A stretch of DNA of 64,000 bases from Acidimicrobiaceae bacterium (GTDB taxonomy: Bacteria > Actinomycetota > Acidimicrobiia > Acidimicrobiales > RAAP-2): positions 1 to 64,000 of the forward strand of contig PMFN01000004.1 in assembly GCA_003155135.1 (NCBI GenBank). Direction: 5' to 3'. Each line of letters opens with the position of its first letter. The stretch's first letter is position 1. The notes under the pieces were generated by a model. The model worked only from the letters and a program-made list of their open reading frames with translations. It was not told the origin of the DNA and did not search any database. Position numbers and translations under genes: made by a program. This document shows positions 7,801 through 16,966 of this stretch, in pieces.

Positions 7801-8985
7801 ATGCCCACCTTCGACGCCACTGATGCAGTGGCCCTGGTCGCCGACGAGATGGTCGACACCCGGCGCCTCCTTCACGCCCACCCCGAACTCAGCTTCGAGG
7901 AATCCGCCACCAGCACGGTAATCACCGAGCGTCTGGTCGGCATCGGCCTCACCGAGCTCGAGTGCCCGACACCGACGGGCGCGCTCTTCACCCTCGACGG
8001 CGCGCGCGAGGGGCGCACCGTCATGTTGCGCGCCGACATCGACGCCCTTCCCATCGAGGAGACGCCCCGCTACGCGTTCAACTCGACGGTCGATGGCGTC
8101 ATGCACGCGTGCGGCCACGACGCGCACACCGCTGCCCTCCTCGGCGCGGCCTCGGTGCTCGCCCGCCACGCCGACGAGCTCGCCGGGCGCTACGTCTTCG
8201 TCTTCCAGCCCGGGGAGGAGCGACTCGGCGGCGCGCTCGCCATGATCGAAGGCGGCCTCTTGGAGCAGGTCCACGCCGACGCGCTCGTGGGGTGTCACGT
8301 CGCTACGCCCCTTCCGGCCGGGCTCGTCGGCTCGCGGCCTGGCCTCGGGTGGACCGAGTCCTACTCGCTCGACTTCCACATCCACGGCACCGGAGGCCAC
8401 GGTGCGCTCGGCGTCGACTCGGGCAACGTCATCCTGGCGGCGAGCGCACTGGCGAGGGGGCTCGCCGGGGTGGTCGAGGGGTTGGCCTACGACGGGGCGA
8501 GCTGTGCGTGCAGCGCCGGCATGATCGAGGCCGGGACCGCGCCCAACGTCCTCCCCGACTCTGCGCGCGTCCGCGGGACGCTGCGCACGTACACCGACGA
8601 GCAGCGAGAGGACGCCCTCGGCCGCTTGCGCGCGCTGTGCCAGGGGATCGAGGCGGACGAGGGGGTCCGCATCGAGCTCGGGCTGCCGGACCATACGCGG
8701 GCGGTGCGCAACGACCCGGCGGTCACGGCCCAGGTCGACGAGGCCGTGCGGGCCACCCTGGGCGAGGCGAGTCTGGTCAGCCCCCTGCCCCCCGTCGCAC
8801 CGAGCGACGACGTCTCCGAGCTCCTGCACCGGGTCCCTGGGTGCTACTTCCTCGTCGGGGCCGGACTGGCCGACGGTTCGAGCGGCATGCACCACAGCCC
8901 GGGGTTCGCAATCGATGAGTCCTGCCTCGTGACCGCCGCCACCGTGCTGGCGACTTCGGCGGCAGCCATGGCCGAGGCGCGCTGA
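7801..8985 (+). CDS. M20-family metallo-amidohydrolase
   Basis: The 394-residue enzyme has the full M20D signature: HAHPELSFEE near residue 23, RADIDALPIEE (about 78), HACGHDAHTA (about 101, metal ligands), QPGEER (about 139) and a C-terminal SSGMHHSPGF. This subfamily removes acyl or amino-acid groups from small amides (hippurate, N-acetyl amino acids, IAA conjugates) with two metal ions in the cytoplasm. The central dimerisation domain (about 185-300) is present, and length is typical. It is probably transcribed alone as a leaderless mRNA and converges with ppgK 30 bp away. The exact substrate is unknown. Confidence 0.85.
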   Translation: MPTFDATDAVALVADEMVDTRRLLHAHPELSFEESATSTVITERLVGIGLTELECPTPTGALFTLDGAREGRTVMLRADIDALPIEETPRYAFNSTVDGVMHACGHDAHTAALLGAASVLARHADELAGRYVFVFQPGEERLGGALAMIEGGLLEQVHADALVGCHVATPLPAGLVGSRPGLGWTESYSLDFHIHGTGGHGALGVDSGNVILAASALARGLAGVVEGLAYDGASCACSAGMIEAGTAPNVLPDSARVRGTLRTYTDEQREDALGRLRALCQGIEADEGVRIELGLPDHTRAVRNDPAVTAQVDEAVRATLGEASLVSPLPPVAPSDDVSELLHRVPGCYFLVGAGLADGSSGMHHSPGFAIDESCLVTAATVLATSAAAMAEAR

Positions 8986-9015
8986 GCCGATTCTCGGGGC
9001 CCGCCTTGGGCGCGC

Positions 9016-9867
9016 TCAGACGGCCAGGTGCTGGTCGTCCCAGAGGGCCACGCCGCCGAGGATGCCGGCGGTGTTGTCCACGATCGTGATCTGCTCGAGC
9101 AGATCACCCAAGTTGTCGCGGTTGAGGCGGCGGGCATTGCCACCTCCGATGTAGACGTGGTCGTAGAAGAAGAGTGCCTTCATGCCGAGGATGGCCTTTC
9201 GCACCCTGTTGTTCCAGCGCTCGTCGCCGATCTCCTTGCGGGGGCCCTCGCCGATCTGCTGGTCGTACGTCTCTCCCTTGCGGAACGGCTGGTGGGCGAT
9301 CTCGAGGTGCGGGAGGAGCCTGCCGTCCATGAAGGCGGACGTGCCGAAGCCGGTGCCGAGGGTCACCACCAGCTCGAGGCCCGTGCCGGCCACGACCGCG
9401 AGGCCCTGGACGTCGGCGTCGTTCGCCACGCGGGTGGGCTTGCCGATCGAGGCGGCGAGCGCGCCCGCCAGGTCGAAGTTGTCCCAGGCGGCGACGAGCT
9501 TGGGGTCGATTTTGGAGCCCGGTCCATGCTCTGTGTTGAATTTGGGCGCCGAGAGGATGTGGCCCTTGCGGAGCATGCCCGGGAAGCCCGCAGCCACCCG
9601 GTCGGCCTCGGGGAGGGCGGCGACCAACTTGGTCAACGTCTCGACCATCTTCTGGGGCGGCATGGGATAGGTCGTCGCCACCTTCAGCCGGTTGGCCACC
9701 ATCGCGCCGCTCTTGTCGAGCACCGATGCCTTGAGCCCGGTGCCACCGATGTCGATCGCCAGGGTGAACGGGTGCTCCGGCGCGCTGGCCTGGCCCATCC
9801 CCTCGTTCAGGGCGTCCTCGGTATCGATCTCGATGCCGTCTTCAGCGGTGTCATCTGGTGTGGTCAC
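9016..9867 (-). CDS. ppgK: Polyphosphate glucokinase
   Basis: The 283-residue ROK-fold kinase carries the phosphate motif LAIDIGGTGLKASVLD (about 38), PGMLRKG, a central NDADVQGLAV (catalytic/sugar-binding region) and TLGTGFGTSAFMDG. These match actinobacterial PpgK, which phosphorylates glucose from polyphosphate (EC 2.7.1.63), with ATP as an alternative donor. The GTG start at 9867 is preceded by GAGGAG at good spacing; a Met at about residue 24 is an alternative. The acidic N-terminal 30 residues are an extension relative to the core. Divergent from the amidase gene. Confidence 0.85.
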   Translation of the reverse strand: MTTPDDTAEDGIEIDTEDALNEGMGQASAPEHPFTLAIDIGGTGLKASVLDKSGAMVANRLKVATTYPMPPQKMVETLTKLVAALPEADRVAAGFPGMLRKGHILSAPKFNTEHGPGSKIDPKLVAAWDNFDLAGALAASIGKPTRVANDADVQGLAVVAGTGLELVVTLGTGFGTSAFMDGRLLPHLEIAHQPFRKGETYDQQIGEGPRKEIGDERWNNRVRKAILGMKALFFYDHVYIGGGNARRLNRDNLGDLLEQITIVDNTAGILGGVALWDDQHLAV

Positions 9868-9948
9868 GGCGGCTCCTCGGTCTCTTCTGCGAACTGTACC
9901 GGCGAGGCGCCCCGCAGCGTGAGCCCCGCGCGCACGTCGCTGCATCGC

Positions 9949-9960
9949 TAGCGTCGGGGC
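9949..9960 (+). promoter_or_regulatory. Predicted leaderless -10 box
   Basis: TAGCGT (9949-9954), 6 nt, then ATG at 9961; no Shine-Dalgarno. Confidence 0.5.
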
Positions 9961-11373
9961 ATGACCGACTTGCCCTGGGCGGGGGACGCCTGCTCGCTGG
10001 TTGCCGCCCTGCGTGCAAAGGAGCTGAGCCCGACCGAGGCGCTCGACGGCTCCCTCGCTGCGATAAGGGCGTCGAGTCTCAACGCCGTGAGCTTCGTCGA
10101 CGAGAAGGCCGCCTACCGCACTGCCGCTGCTTCGGACGTGACCCTTCCCTTCGGCGGCGTCCCCATGGGCATCAAGGAGCTCGTCTCGGTGCTCGGTTGG
10201 CCGGCCACCGAGGCCTCCCTCGTCCTGGCCGACCAGGTGAGCCCGGTGGATTCGACGATGGTCCGGCGGCTGCGCGCTGCCGGTGCCGTGCTGTGTGCCC
10301 AGACCACATCGAGCGAGTTCGGCGGCATCAACTGCACCTCCACCCGCCTGCACGGCACCACCACCAACCCCTGGGATCAGACCCGCACCCCGGGAGGGTC
10401 CTCGGGTGGCTCGGCGGCAGCCGTGGCAGGGGGGCTCCTGCCGATCGCATCGGGCAGCGACGGCGGCGGCTCCATCCGCATCCCCGCCGGCTTCAGCGGC
10501 CTACTCGGGCTGAAGGCCACCTTCGGCCGCATCCCGAAGGGGCCCCATACCGAGATCGAGCCGCTGACCGCGGTGCTCGGCTGCGTGGCCCGCTCGGTGG
10601 CAGACACCGCCCGCTGGTTCGACGCCTGCAACGGCAACGACGAGTACGACCCCTTCAGCTTGCCCGGCGTTGGTGGCTGGGAGGCCGGGCTCGGCTCCTT
10701 TGACCTCTCGGGCCTGCGCGCGGTCATCGTCCCCGACCTCGGGTCCGCCATCGTGGCCGGTCCGGTCGCCGCCCTCGTCGAGGAGGCGGGAACGGCCCTC
10801 CTGGCGGCGTGCGGCGGCCGCCGCATCGACGTTGCCGTCTCGGTGCCACAAGGGGGCCGCGAGTGGATGATGGCAGGCACAGCGAGTCTCCTGGCGGGTC
10901 TCGGGGACCGCTACCCGGACTGCGTGCCCGACCTCACCCCCGAGATCGTCCTCGGCGCGAACATCACGACGCGGCACTTCGACGCGAAGGCGGCCATCAA
11001 CATCGAGCTCTACCGGCGAAAGGCCATCGTGGCGATGGCGGAGCTGTTCGAGCGCGTCGACGTCATCATCTGCGCCTCCAACCCCGACGTGGCCTTCGCC
11101 GCGGCCGGGCCCATGAGCACGACGGTGGGCGGCGTCGACCTGATGGCCGAGTATGGCTTTGACCGGGCCATCTCGAACAATGGTGCGCTGACCATCCCGG
11201 CCAACACCACAGGCAACCCGGCGATCTCGATCCCGGTGGGCTGCGTCGACGGCCTCCCGGTCGGGATGCAGGTCATCGGCCGCCACCACGCGGAGCCCCT
11301 GCTGCTCGACCTCGCTCTCGCCGTCGAGCACGAGCGGCCCTGGCCACTCGTGGCGCCTGGCGCCCCGCTCTGA
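9961..11373 (+). CDS. Amidase-signature family hydrolase
   Basis: The 470-residue enzyme has the complete Ser-cisSer-Lys triad of the amidase signature family: Lys72 in MGIKELV, the GGSSGGSAAA motif with Ser147/Ser148 (cis-Ser), and the nucleophile Ser171 in GSDGGGSIRIPA. These cytoplasmic enzymes hydrolyse amides, including aryl and alkyl amides and some carbamates or nylon oligomers. GatA is unlikely, because no gatB or gatC is adjacent and the C-terminus differs. It is a single leaderless gene whose end is 9 bp from the convergent P450 gene. Substrate not predictable from sequence alone. Confidence 0.88.
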   Translation: MTDLPWAGDACSLVAALRAKELSPTEALDGSLAAIRASSLNAVSFVDEKAAYRTAAASDVTLPFGGVPMGIKELVSVLGWPATEASLVLADQVSPVDSTMVRRLRAAGAVLCAQTTSSEFGGINCTSTRLHGTTTNPWDQTRTPGGSSGGSAAAVAGGLLPIASGSDGGGSIRIPAGFSGLLGLKATFGRIPKGPHTEIEPLTAVLGCVARSVADTARWFDACNGNDEYDPFSLPGVGGWEAGLGSFDLSGLRAVIVPDLGSAIVAGPVAALVEEAGTALLAACGGRRIDVAVSVPQGGREWMMAGTASLLAGLGDRYPDCVPDLTPEIVLGANITTRHFDAKAAINIELYRRKAIVAMAELFERVDVIICASNPDVAFAAAGPMSTTVGGVDLMAEYGFDRAISNNGALTIPANTTGNPAISIPVGCVDGLPVGMQVIGRHHAEPLLLDLALAVEHERPWPLVAPGAPL

Positions 11374-11382
11374 GCCCCTTCT

Positions 11383-12615
11383 TCAGGCCGCGGTCAGGCG
11401 CACGGGCAGCGTCTCGAGCCCGCGCAGCACGACGTTGCGCCGATAGGACGGTCGGTCCTCGACGAGCTCGATCGTCTCGACGCGCCGGAGCAGCTCGGGA
11501 ATGGCCACCTGGGCCTCGAGACGGGCCAGCGGCGCACCCAGGCAGTGGTGGATCCCGAAACCGAAGCCGAGATGGTGGTTGGGGGCCCGGCCGAGGTCGA
11601 AGACCTCGGGGTCCGTGAACGCCATCGGGTCGCGGTTGGCCGACCCGATGAGGATGATCACGAACTCGCCCGCCTCGAGGTCGGCTTCTCCGACGGTCAT
11701 CGGCTCGAGGAGCGTGCGCCCGGTGAGCTGGACCGGTGAGACGTAGCGCAGCATCTCCTCGACGCCGCTGCGCACGACGCTCGGGTCGGAGCGGAGGCGC
11801 TCGAGCTGGACAGGGTGCTGGACGAGCGACAAGACGCCCCCGGCGATCAGGTTCACGGTCGTCTCGTGGCCGGCGACCAGTAAGAGGATGGCCGTCGAGA
11901 TGAGCTCCTCTTCGCTCAGTGTGTCGCCTTCCTCTTCGGCCAGGGCGAGCTGGCTCAAGAGGTCGTCGCCAGGATTGGCTCGCCGCTCGGCGAGGAGCTC
12001 GAGCAGGTAGAGCCCGAAGGAGGTGATGGCCTCCATACGCGCCGCGATGACCTCCTCGGTGAGGAGGAACTCCGGATCGAGCCCGCGGGCCAATGCGGCC
12101 GACCATCCCTGGAACCGCTCGTGGTCGGCCACCGGCACGCCCAGCATCTCGCAGATGATCCGCACCGGCAGGGGGTAGGCCAGGTCGGCCACGACGTCGA
12201 GCTCGCCCCGCTCGAGTGCGGCGTCAAGCAGCTCGGCCACGATGGCCTCGGTTCGGGCCCGGAGGCCATCGATCATCTTCGGGGTGAACGCCTTGGCCAC
12301 GAGGCCCCGCAGGCGTGTGTGGTCAGGAGGGTCCCGGAACAAGAAGGGGCGGTTGTCCACCTCGGCCTGGGCCAGCGAGCCATCGTCGTCGGCCACGGAT
12401 CGGCGCAGACCGGCCGGCGGCACCTTGGTGATATCGACCTGGGTGCTGTCCGAGGAGGCACGACGATCGCGCAGAAGGGCCTGGCAGTCAGCGTGGCGGG
12501 TCACGACCCAGAACCCCTGCTCGCTTCGCTGCAGCCTTCCCGCCTCGCGCAACTCGGCGTACAGCGGCCACGGATCGCTTGCCCACTGTGGGTCGGTCGG
12601 GTCGTAGCGGAGCAT
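11383..12615 (-). CDS. Cytochrome P450
   Basis: The 410-residue soluble class I P450 has an N-terminal YDPTDPQWASDPWPLYAELR, the I-helix AGHETT (about 240), an ExxR helix (EMLRYVSPV) and the heme loop FGFGIHHCLG with proximal Cys358. It needs ferredoxin and ferredoxin reductase partners, which are not nearby. The ATG at 12615 falls inside the 3' end of the VirD4-like gene, giving a 128-bp same-strand overlap. The conserved P450 N-terminus begins right after this ATG, so the start is secure. A TACGCT box lies 8 nt upstream of the ATG and could allow independent expression. Substrate unknown. Confidence 0.93.
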   Translation of the reverse strand: MLRYDPTDPQWASDPWPLYAELREAGRLQRSEQGFWVVTRHADCQALLRDRRASSDSTQVDITKVPPAGLRRSVADDDGSLAQAEVDNRPFLFRDPPDHTRLRGLVAKAFTPKMIDGLRARTEAIVAELLDAALERGELDVVADLAYPLPVRIICEMLGVPVADHERFQGWSAALARGLDPEFLLTEEVIAARMEAITSFGLYLLELLAERRANPGDDLLSQLALAEEEGDTLSEEELISTAILLLVAGHETTVNLIAGGVLSLVQHPVQLERLRSDPSVVRSGVEEMLRYVSPVQLTGRTLLEPMTVGEADLEAGEFVIILIGSANRDPMAFTDPEVFDLGRAPNHHLGFGFGIHHCLGAPLARLEAQVAIPELLRRVETIELVEDRPSYRRNVVLRGLETLPVRLTAA

Positions 12616-14113
12616 GGGGCGATAGCGTACCGGTGGCGCCCCTCCTCGGCTCCTGTGCCGTCCCGCGACTTGCGAGCCAGCGGTGCTGCCACCACGGGAC
12701 GAGCCGCACGCGCGCCGGTGCGAGCGCGCCGTACACCAGCAGTGCGGTGTGCGGATCGAGACGGCGCAGTGCGTCGGGGGGGAGCAGCGGGGCGCGCACC
12801 GGTGCTCGGGACCGGGACCACGTGCCGCGCCCGTCTTCGGACTCGCTCGCCATCCAACGCTGCTCCTCACCGACGAGGTGACTGGCATGGTCGAGTGTCG
12901 CCGGGTCGGCGATGCCCGGGAGGAAGAGGCGCGCCCGGTGGTTGTTGAGCACCGTCGGCGCTCTGGGCCCGTAGCGCGCGCTGATCTGGGAGAGGTCCTG
13001 CCACACGGTCACGAGCTGGATCCCGTGCCCGGCGCAGGTGGCGGCGAGGCTGTCGAGCTCGGCCAGCGGCGTGATGTTCGCAGCCTCGTCGAGGACCACC
13101 AGCAGGGGCGGGTCGAGGGGAGCCCCGCGTCGGGCCGCCGCGCTGAAGGCGGTTTCGAGGACCTGCTTGGTCAGGGCGCTGAAGAGGGACCGCAGCCGCC
13201 GCTGATCATGCGCCGGCGCGCACAGGTACAGCGTGTTGTTGCCCTCGAGGAGTCGGACCACATCGATGGCCGGCACCCCGGGGGTCCCGAGGGCGCCGGG
13301 CTCGGCGAAGCCGACCAGAACCGACTCGACCGTGGCGTAGACCGACGAGCGCTGGCGCTCCTCTCTGACCCACGACGCCTGGGCCGCCAGGGACGCCGCC
13401 TCGTCGCCTGCCCGCTCGAGCAGCATCGCCACCTCGCCCACCTCTTGGGTGTCCACCCAGCGCTGCACGTCGGCCATGTCCCGTCCACCGGTGGCCGCCG
13501 CGAAGAGGAGGGCCGCGAGCAGCTTGGCGGCGAGGGCGTACCAGAAGTCACCGTCCGCCAACGCATCGCCGGCCCGGCCGACCTCGGTGAGATCCGACGC
13601 CAGGCGGCGCGCGCCGGGCCACGTGCGTGCAGCGGGAAGCGGTGACCATGGGCTCGCCGGGAGGCCGCTGTCGCCGGCAGGGTCGAAGCACCAGACGGTG
13701 CCGCAACTGCGGCGCCAGTGCCCGGTCGCCGACACGAGATCGGTCTTGATACTGGCGGCAAGGACGGGCCCTTCCCACGACAGGATGGCGGGCACCGCCA
13801 CACACGAGGTCTTCCCGCTCTGCGTGGGCCCGACGACCGCCACCGACTGCGCACGCTCCGCTGCCAGGAGCCTCGCCCCGCGGCCCCGGGCCGCCGTACC
13901 GAGGAGCAGCCGACCTGACGCGCCGGGCGCCACCACGAGGGGGGCGAGCTCCGAGGTGCTCGCCCATCGAGCCGTTGCTGTCTGCTCCGCCCGCTGCCAC
14001 GCTCGAGGCGCCCCGCTCGCACCCTGGGTCCTTCGCCCCTGCCGGGGCATGCGGTCGGTGAGCGCGACCACCGCGACGAGCGCGACCACCGCCAGCACTG
14101 CCACATGGTTCAT
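12488..14113 (-). CDS. VirD4/TraG-like coupling ATPase of conjugation-like system
   Basis: The 541-residue protein has one N-terminal TM helix (residues 3-19), Walker A GPTQSGKT (95-102) and Walker B LLVVLDEAAN (about 330), then a typical T4CP C-terminal motor region with VTVWQDLSQI. Such proteins couple DNA or protein substrates to a type IV secretion channel. The ATG overlaps the stop of the VirB4-like gene (ATGA). The conserved part ends near LLVYGALAPARV; the last 50 or so residues are a basic, low-complexity tail coded where the P450 gene already begins, so they may be recent or dispensable. Only one TM helix, rather than two, is visible. No relaxase gene is nearby. Confidence 0.82.
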   Translation of the reverse strand: MNHVAVLAVVALVAVVALTDRMPRQGRRTQGASGAPRAWQRAEQTATARWASTSELAPLVVAPGASGRLLLGTAARGRGARLLAAERAQSVAVVGPTQSGKTSCVAVPAILSWEGPVLAASIKTDLVSATGHWRRSCGTVWCFDPAGDSGLPASPWSPLPAARTWPGARRLASDLTEVGRAGDALADGDFWYALAAKLLAALLFAAATGGRDMADVQRWVDTQEVGEVAMLLERAGDEAASLAAQASWVREERQRSSVYATVESVLVGFAEPGALGTPGVPAIDVVRLLEGNNTLYLCAPAHDQRRLRSLFSALTKQVLETAFSAAARRGAPLDPPLLVVLDEAANITPLAELDSLAATCAGHGIQLVTVWQDLSQISARYGPRAPTVLNNHRARLFLPGIADPATLDHASHLVGEEQRWMASESEDGRGTWSRSRAPVRAPLLPPDALRRLDPHTALLVYGALAPARVRLVPWWQHRWLASRGTAQEPRRGATGTLSPHAPLRPDRPTVGKRSVAAVRRVARGGKAAAKRAGVLGRDPPR

Positions 14114-15396
14114 CTGCCATCGGCCCCCATGGCGGCATCGGTGTCGACGAGAGGCCCTTCGTCGGGAGCCAGGCGGTGCTGAACGAGGAAGGAACGGGCC
14201 CCCACCTTCCACAGCGCCACCCCGCGGCGAAGCTGCGGGAGCAGGTCGGCCTCGGTGGGACTGAGGGACAACAGGTCGCGAGCGGCGCGCACTTCACCGG
14301 CGGGCTGCGCATAGATGACCCTCGTCTCGGAGTCCGAGAGGAGGCCTTGCGCGAGGCCGACCTGCTCGGACCCCGCCGAACCGACCGCCTGGAGGTCCGA
14401 GGCCCGGTGCAGGACCGCGATGTTAGCGACGCCAAAGGCGCGTGAGAACTTCCATGACGCCTGGAGCCAACGCGCGACCCCGAGGTTGGCCAGGATGGCC
14501 CAGGCCTCGTCCACCACGACGATGAGGCCGTTCGACGCGCCGGGCCGCTCTCGTGCCTCCCGGGCGAGTGCCGACTGGAGCCAGGCGCTCGCACATGCCA
14601 TGAGCACGCCGAGCGCACTCGAGTTGTAGAGCGCCGAGAGGTCGAGGACCACGAGCGGTGCCGACAGGTCGATGGTCGCGCTGGTCGGCCCGTCGAACAT
14701 CCCCCGCAGGTCGCCGTGCACGAGCCTGCGCAGCTCGAGCGCCACATCGCGGCCGTCCTCGAGAAGGCGACGCTCATCGCTGCGAACGGCCAGTGCGGAT
14801 GCCGCACTCGGCGACAACAGCGTGTCGATGACGCGCGGCAACGTGGGCACGTCGGAGGCACCCGCCAGGGCGGCGAGGGCCAGTTCGATGGCGACGCGCT
14901 CGCGTGGCACGAGGACACGGCCGAGACACGCGCTGGCCAGTGCGGCCAAGAGCTCGAGCTGGCGACGGTCGGCGCCGGAGCCGCCCTCGGCGGACTCGGG
15001 CGGACTCGGCCCCGGCTCGAGCGGGTTGAGCCGCACCTGCCCCCCGGGTCGCAGGGCCACCGGCTGAACGCCCCATGCGGCCGCCAGGTCCGCATACTCG
15101 CCCTTGGGGTCCACGACCCAGGCGCGCCTTCCGTAGACGGCCTGGCGCCAGAGGTAGGTCTTGATGAACGAGCTCTTGCCCCGCCCGATCTGGCCAAAGA
15201 CCACCATGTTGGGGTTCGAGAGCACGCCCTGGGCGTAGAGCTCGAACGGGTCGTAGACGAAGGCGCCCCCGAGGAGGTCGTGACCGATCACGACACCACG
15301 GTGACCAAGCCCGGCTTCTGCGAGCAGCGGGTAGGCGGCGCCGAGGTTGGCCGTTGTGATCTGGTGTGCCGGCAGCTTCGGGGCGCGCCCGCTCAT
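14110..15396 (-). CDS. VirB4/TraC-like ATPase (C-terminal ATPase half)
   Basis: The 428-residue ATPase begins with a conserved actinobacterial segment (KLPAHQITTANLGAAYPLLA) and has Walker A GQIGRGKS (about 68-75), DPKGEY, and Walker B IVVVDEAWAIL. It corresponds to the ATPase part of VirB4, the energy source of type IV secretion. The SCO6880-like gene just upstream supplies the N-terminal part as a separate protein. The ATG at 15396 was chosen because conserved sequence begins seven residues later; GTG codons at 15420 and 15498 are alternatives, the latter overlapping the upstream gene by 56 bp. The stop overlaps the VirD4-like start. Confidence 0.82.
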   Translation of the reverse strand: MSGRAPKLPAHQITTANLGAAYPLLAEAGLGHRGVVIGHDLLGGAFVYDPFELYAQGVLSNPNMVVFGQIGRGKSSFIKTYLWRQAVYGRRAWVVDPKGEYADLAAAWGVQPVALRPGGQVRLNPLEPGPSPPESAEGGSGADRRQLELLAALASACLGRVLVPRERVAIELALAALAGASDVPTLPRVIDTLLSPSAASALAVRSDERRLLEDGRDVALELRRLVHGDLRGMFDGPTSATIDLSAPLVVLDLSALYNSSALGVLMACASAWLQSALAREARERPGASNGLIVVVDEAWAILANLGVARWLQASWKFSRAFGVANIAVLHRASDLQAVGSAGSEQVGLAQGLLSDSETRVIYAQPAGEVRAARDLLSLSPTEADLLPQLRRGVALWKVGARSFLVQHRLAPDEGPLVDTDAAMGADGR

Positions 15397-15442
15397 GGGC
15401 GTGCCCTGCGACACGAGCACCGCGGCGTCCGGCGACGCCGCG

Positions 15443-16966
15443 TCATGACAGTCCCCGGCCCAGCGGGAAGGTACAGAAGAATGCTCGCTCCTGGTCACCG
15501 AACAGGCGGCGCAGCTCGAGCCTGCACTGCCCCGCGGCTTGTTCGGTCGCGTCGCAGGCGCGCCCGAGCAGCAGCTCGGACCGAGCGGTGACCGTCACGT
15601 AGCCCGAGAAGCGGAACGCCCCGTGGCCGTCGGCGAGCTCGGCCTCTCGTTGGACGACGAGGTCGCTTTCGCGCGAGCGCCGGGCCGTGGCGAGAAACCC
15701 CCCTCGCGAGCGCAGCTCGGCGTCGGCGATGTCGGCGATGCGCGCGTGCTCCACCCCGCGCACCGCCCTCGCCGGGGCCAGCGGCTCCATCACGACGCTC
15801 ACGGATCGGCGGACCGAGCCGAGCAGGAGCGGCCCGAGGAACTCCGAGCTGACCTCGACTCTCGGCCACTCGGCGATCCAGTATGTGGCGTGCCACGTGT
15901 CATCGGCGCGCAACGACGACCAGCCCGACTCGAGGGCCATGGGCCATGGCCACGTCCCGCCCGTGGCCGGGACCTGCGCCGCCGCCCAGTTGGGTTCCGC
16001 CGCGAACCCTCGCCGCATGGCACTCGCCAGCGCCGTCGCGTCGAGCACGGCATCGACGGTGATGTCCGCCTCGTCCAGCAGCCGTTGCAGCGTGGCGATC
16101 TCCCGGCGCAACAGACCGATAGTGCCGCTCGATCCCCCTCCCTCCGCCCGGCGGGCCCGCGCGCTGGTTCGGTCGGCACGGATGCTGACCGCGAGCAGGA
16201 CTTCGTGGCGCGTCGTCTGCGCGCCCACTGCGGCGAGGAGCGCGGCGTACGAACGGCGAGCAGGGGCGTGTTCGTCGAGCCGGGCACGCTCGGCGAAGAA
16301 TTGCCGGGCGGGTGCGCCGTCGTCGGGGAGCGACCGGGCCAGCCACTGCAGCCGGTGCACGAGCGAGCCCTCCCGGGCCAGCGCGCCGAGCACCCCGGCC
16401 CACGCCGACACACGTCGCTGCTTGTCGCCCGCAGCGAGCAACGAGAAGCTCTGGCCGCGAATGGCCAGGACGGCCGTGGTCGTCCTGGCCATGGCGTCGG
16501 TGACGACGGCGAACGAGCCGTCCTGCCCGGGGCCCTCCCCGTTGCGTGGGTCGGCAGCGCAGATGGCGAGCCGACCGAGCGGACCCCGGTCCCAGCGTCG
16601 TCGACCCCGGTCCGCCTTTGCCGCTGCGCCCGGCACGCCGTCTGCACGAACGCCCCCGGCCGCCGCTCCCGACAGTCGACGCGCGCCACGGGTCCGTTCC
16701 GTGCCGAACCGGGCGATCGTCGGGGCCCACTGCTCGAGCGTGCGGCCCCCGAGGGGCCACAACGCCAGCGTGATACCGCCGAGTACGGCGCAGAGGGCGA
16801 GCGCCACATTCCACGGCGTCGCACGACGGTGCAGGACCACGATGGCGATAACGAGCCCAGCGGCCACCGTGGCGATCTGGCCGCCCCGCCAGCCGGCGAT
16901 CAGACCCCTGCGCTCGAGCGGGCCGAATCGGTAGCGCGCCTCTCGCTCGGCGGCCTGCTCAGCCAT
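15443..16966 (-). CDS. SCO6880-family protein (PrgI/VirB4 N-terminal-like)
   Basis: The 507-residue protein begins RYRFGPLERRGLIAGWRGGQ and has two adjacent TM helices (about 30-80), as in PrgI-like subunits, followed by a long soluble part that resembles the non-catalytic N-terminal domain of VirB4. It has no Walker motifs. In actinobacterial conjugative elements the SCO6880 family always sits beside a VirB4-type ATPase. The ATG at 16966 overlaps the stop of the TrbL-like gene by 8 bp; a GTG at 16984 is an alternative. It is part of a five-gene operon and probably anchors the ATPase to the membrane channel. Confidence 0.78.
   Translation of the reverse strand: MAEQAAEREARYRFGPLERRGLIAGWRGGQIATVAAGLVIAIVVLHRRATPWNVALALCAVLGGITLALWPLGGRTLEQWAPTIARFGTERTRGARRLSGAAAGGVRADGVPGAAAKADRGRRRWDRGPLGRLAICAADPRNGEGPGQDGSFAVVTDAMARTTTAVLAIRGQSFSLLAAGDKQRRVSAWAGVLGALAREGSLVHRLQWLARSLPDDGAPARQFFAERARLDEHAPARRSYAALLAAVGAQTTRHEVLLAVSIRADRTSARARRAEGGGSSGTIGLLRREIATLQRLLDEADITVDAVLDATALASAMRRGFAAEPNWAAAQVPATGGTWPWPMALESGWSSLRADDTWHATYWIAEWPRVEVSSEFLGPLLLGSVRRSVSVVMEPLAPARAVRGVEHARIADIADAELRSRGGFLATARRSRESDLVVQREAELADGHGAFRFSGYVTVTARSELLLGRACDATEQAAGQCRLELRRLFGDQERAFFCTFPLGRGLS

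Noticed and set aside
5773-8895. A 1040-codon open frame on the minus strand
   Set aside because: Only the segment to 7083 encodes a plausible protein with signal peptide. The rest runs antisense to the UspA and M20 genes, which have clear family motifs; high GC removes stop codons.
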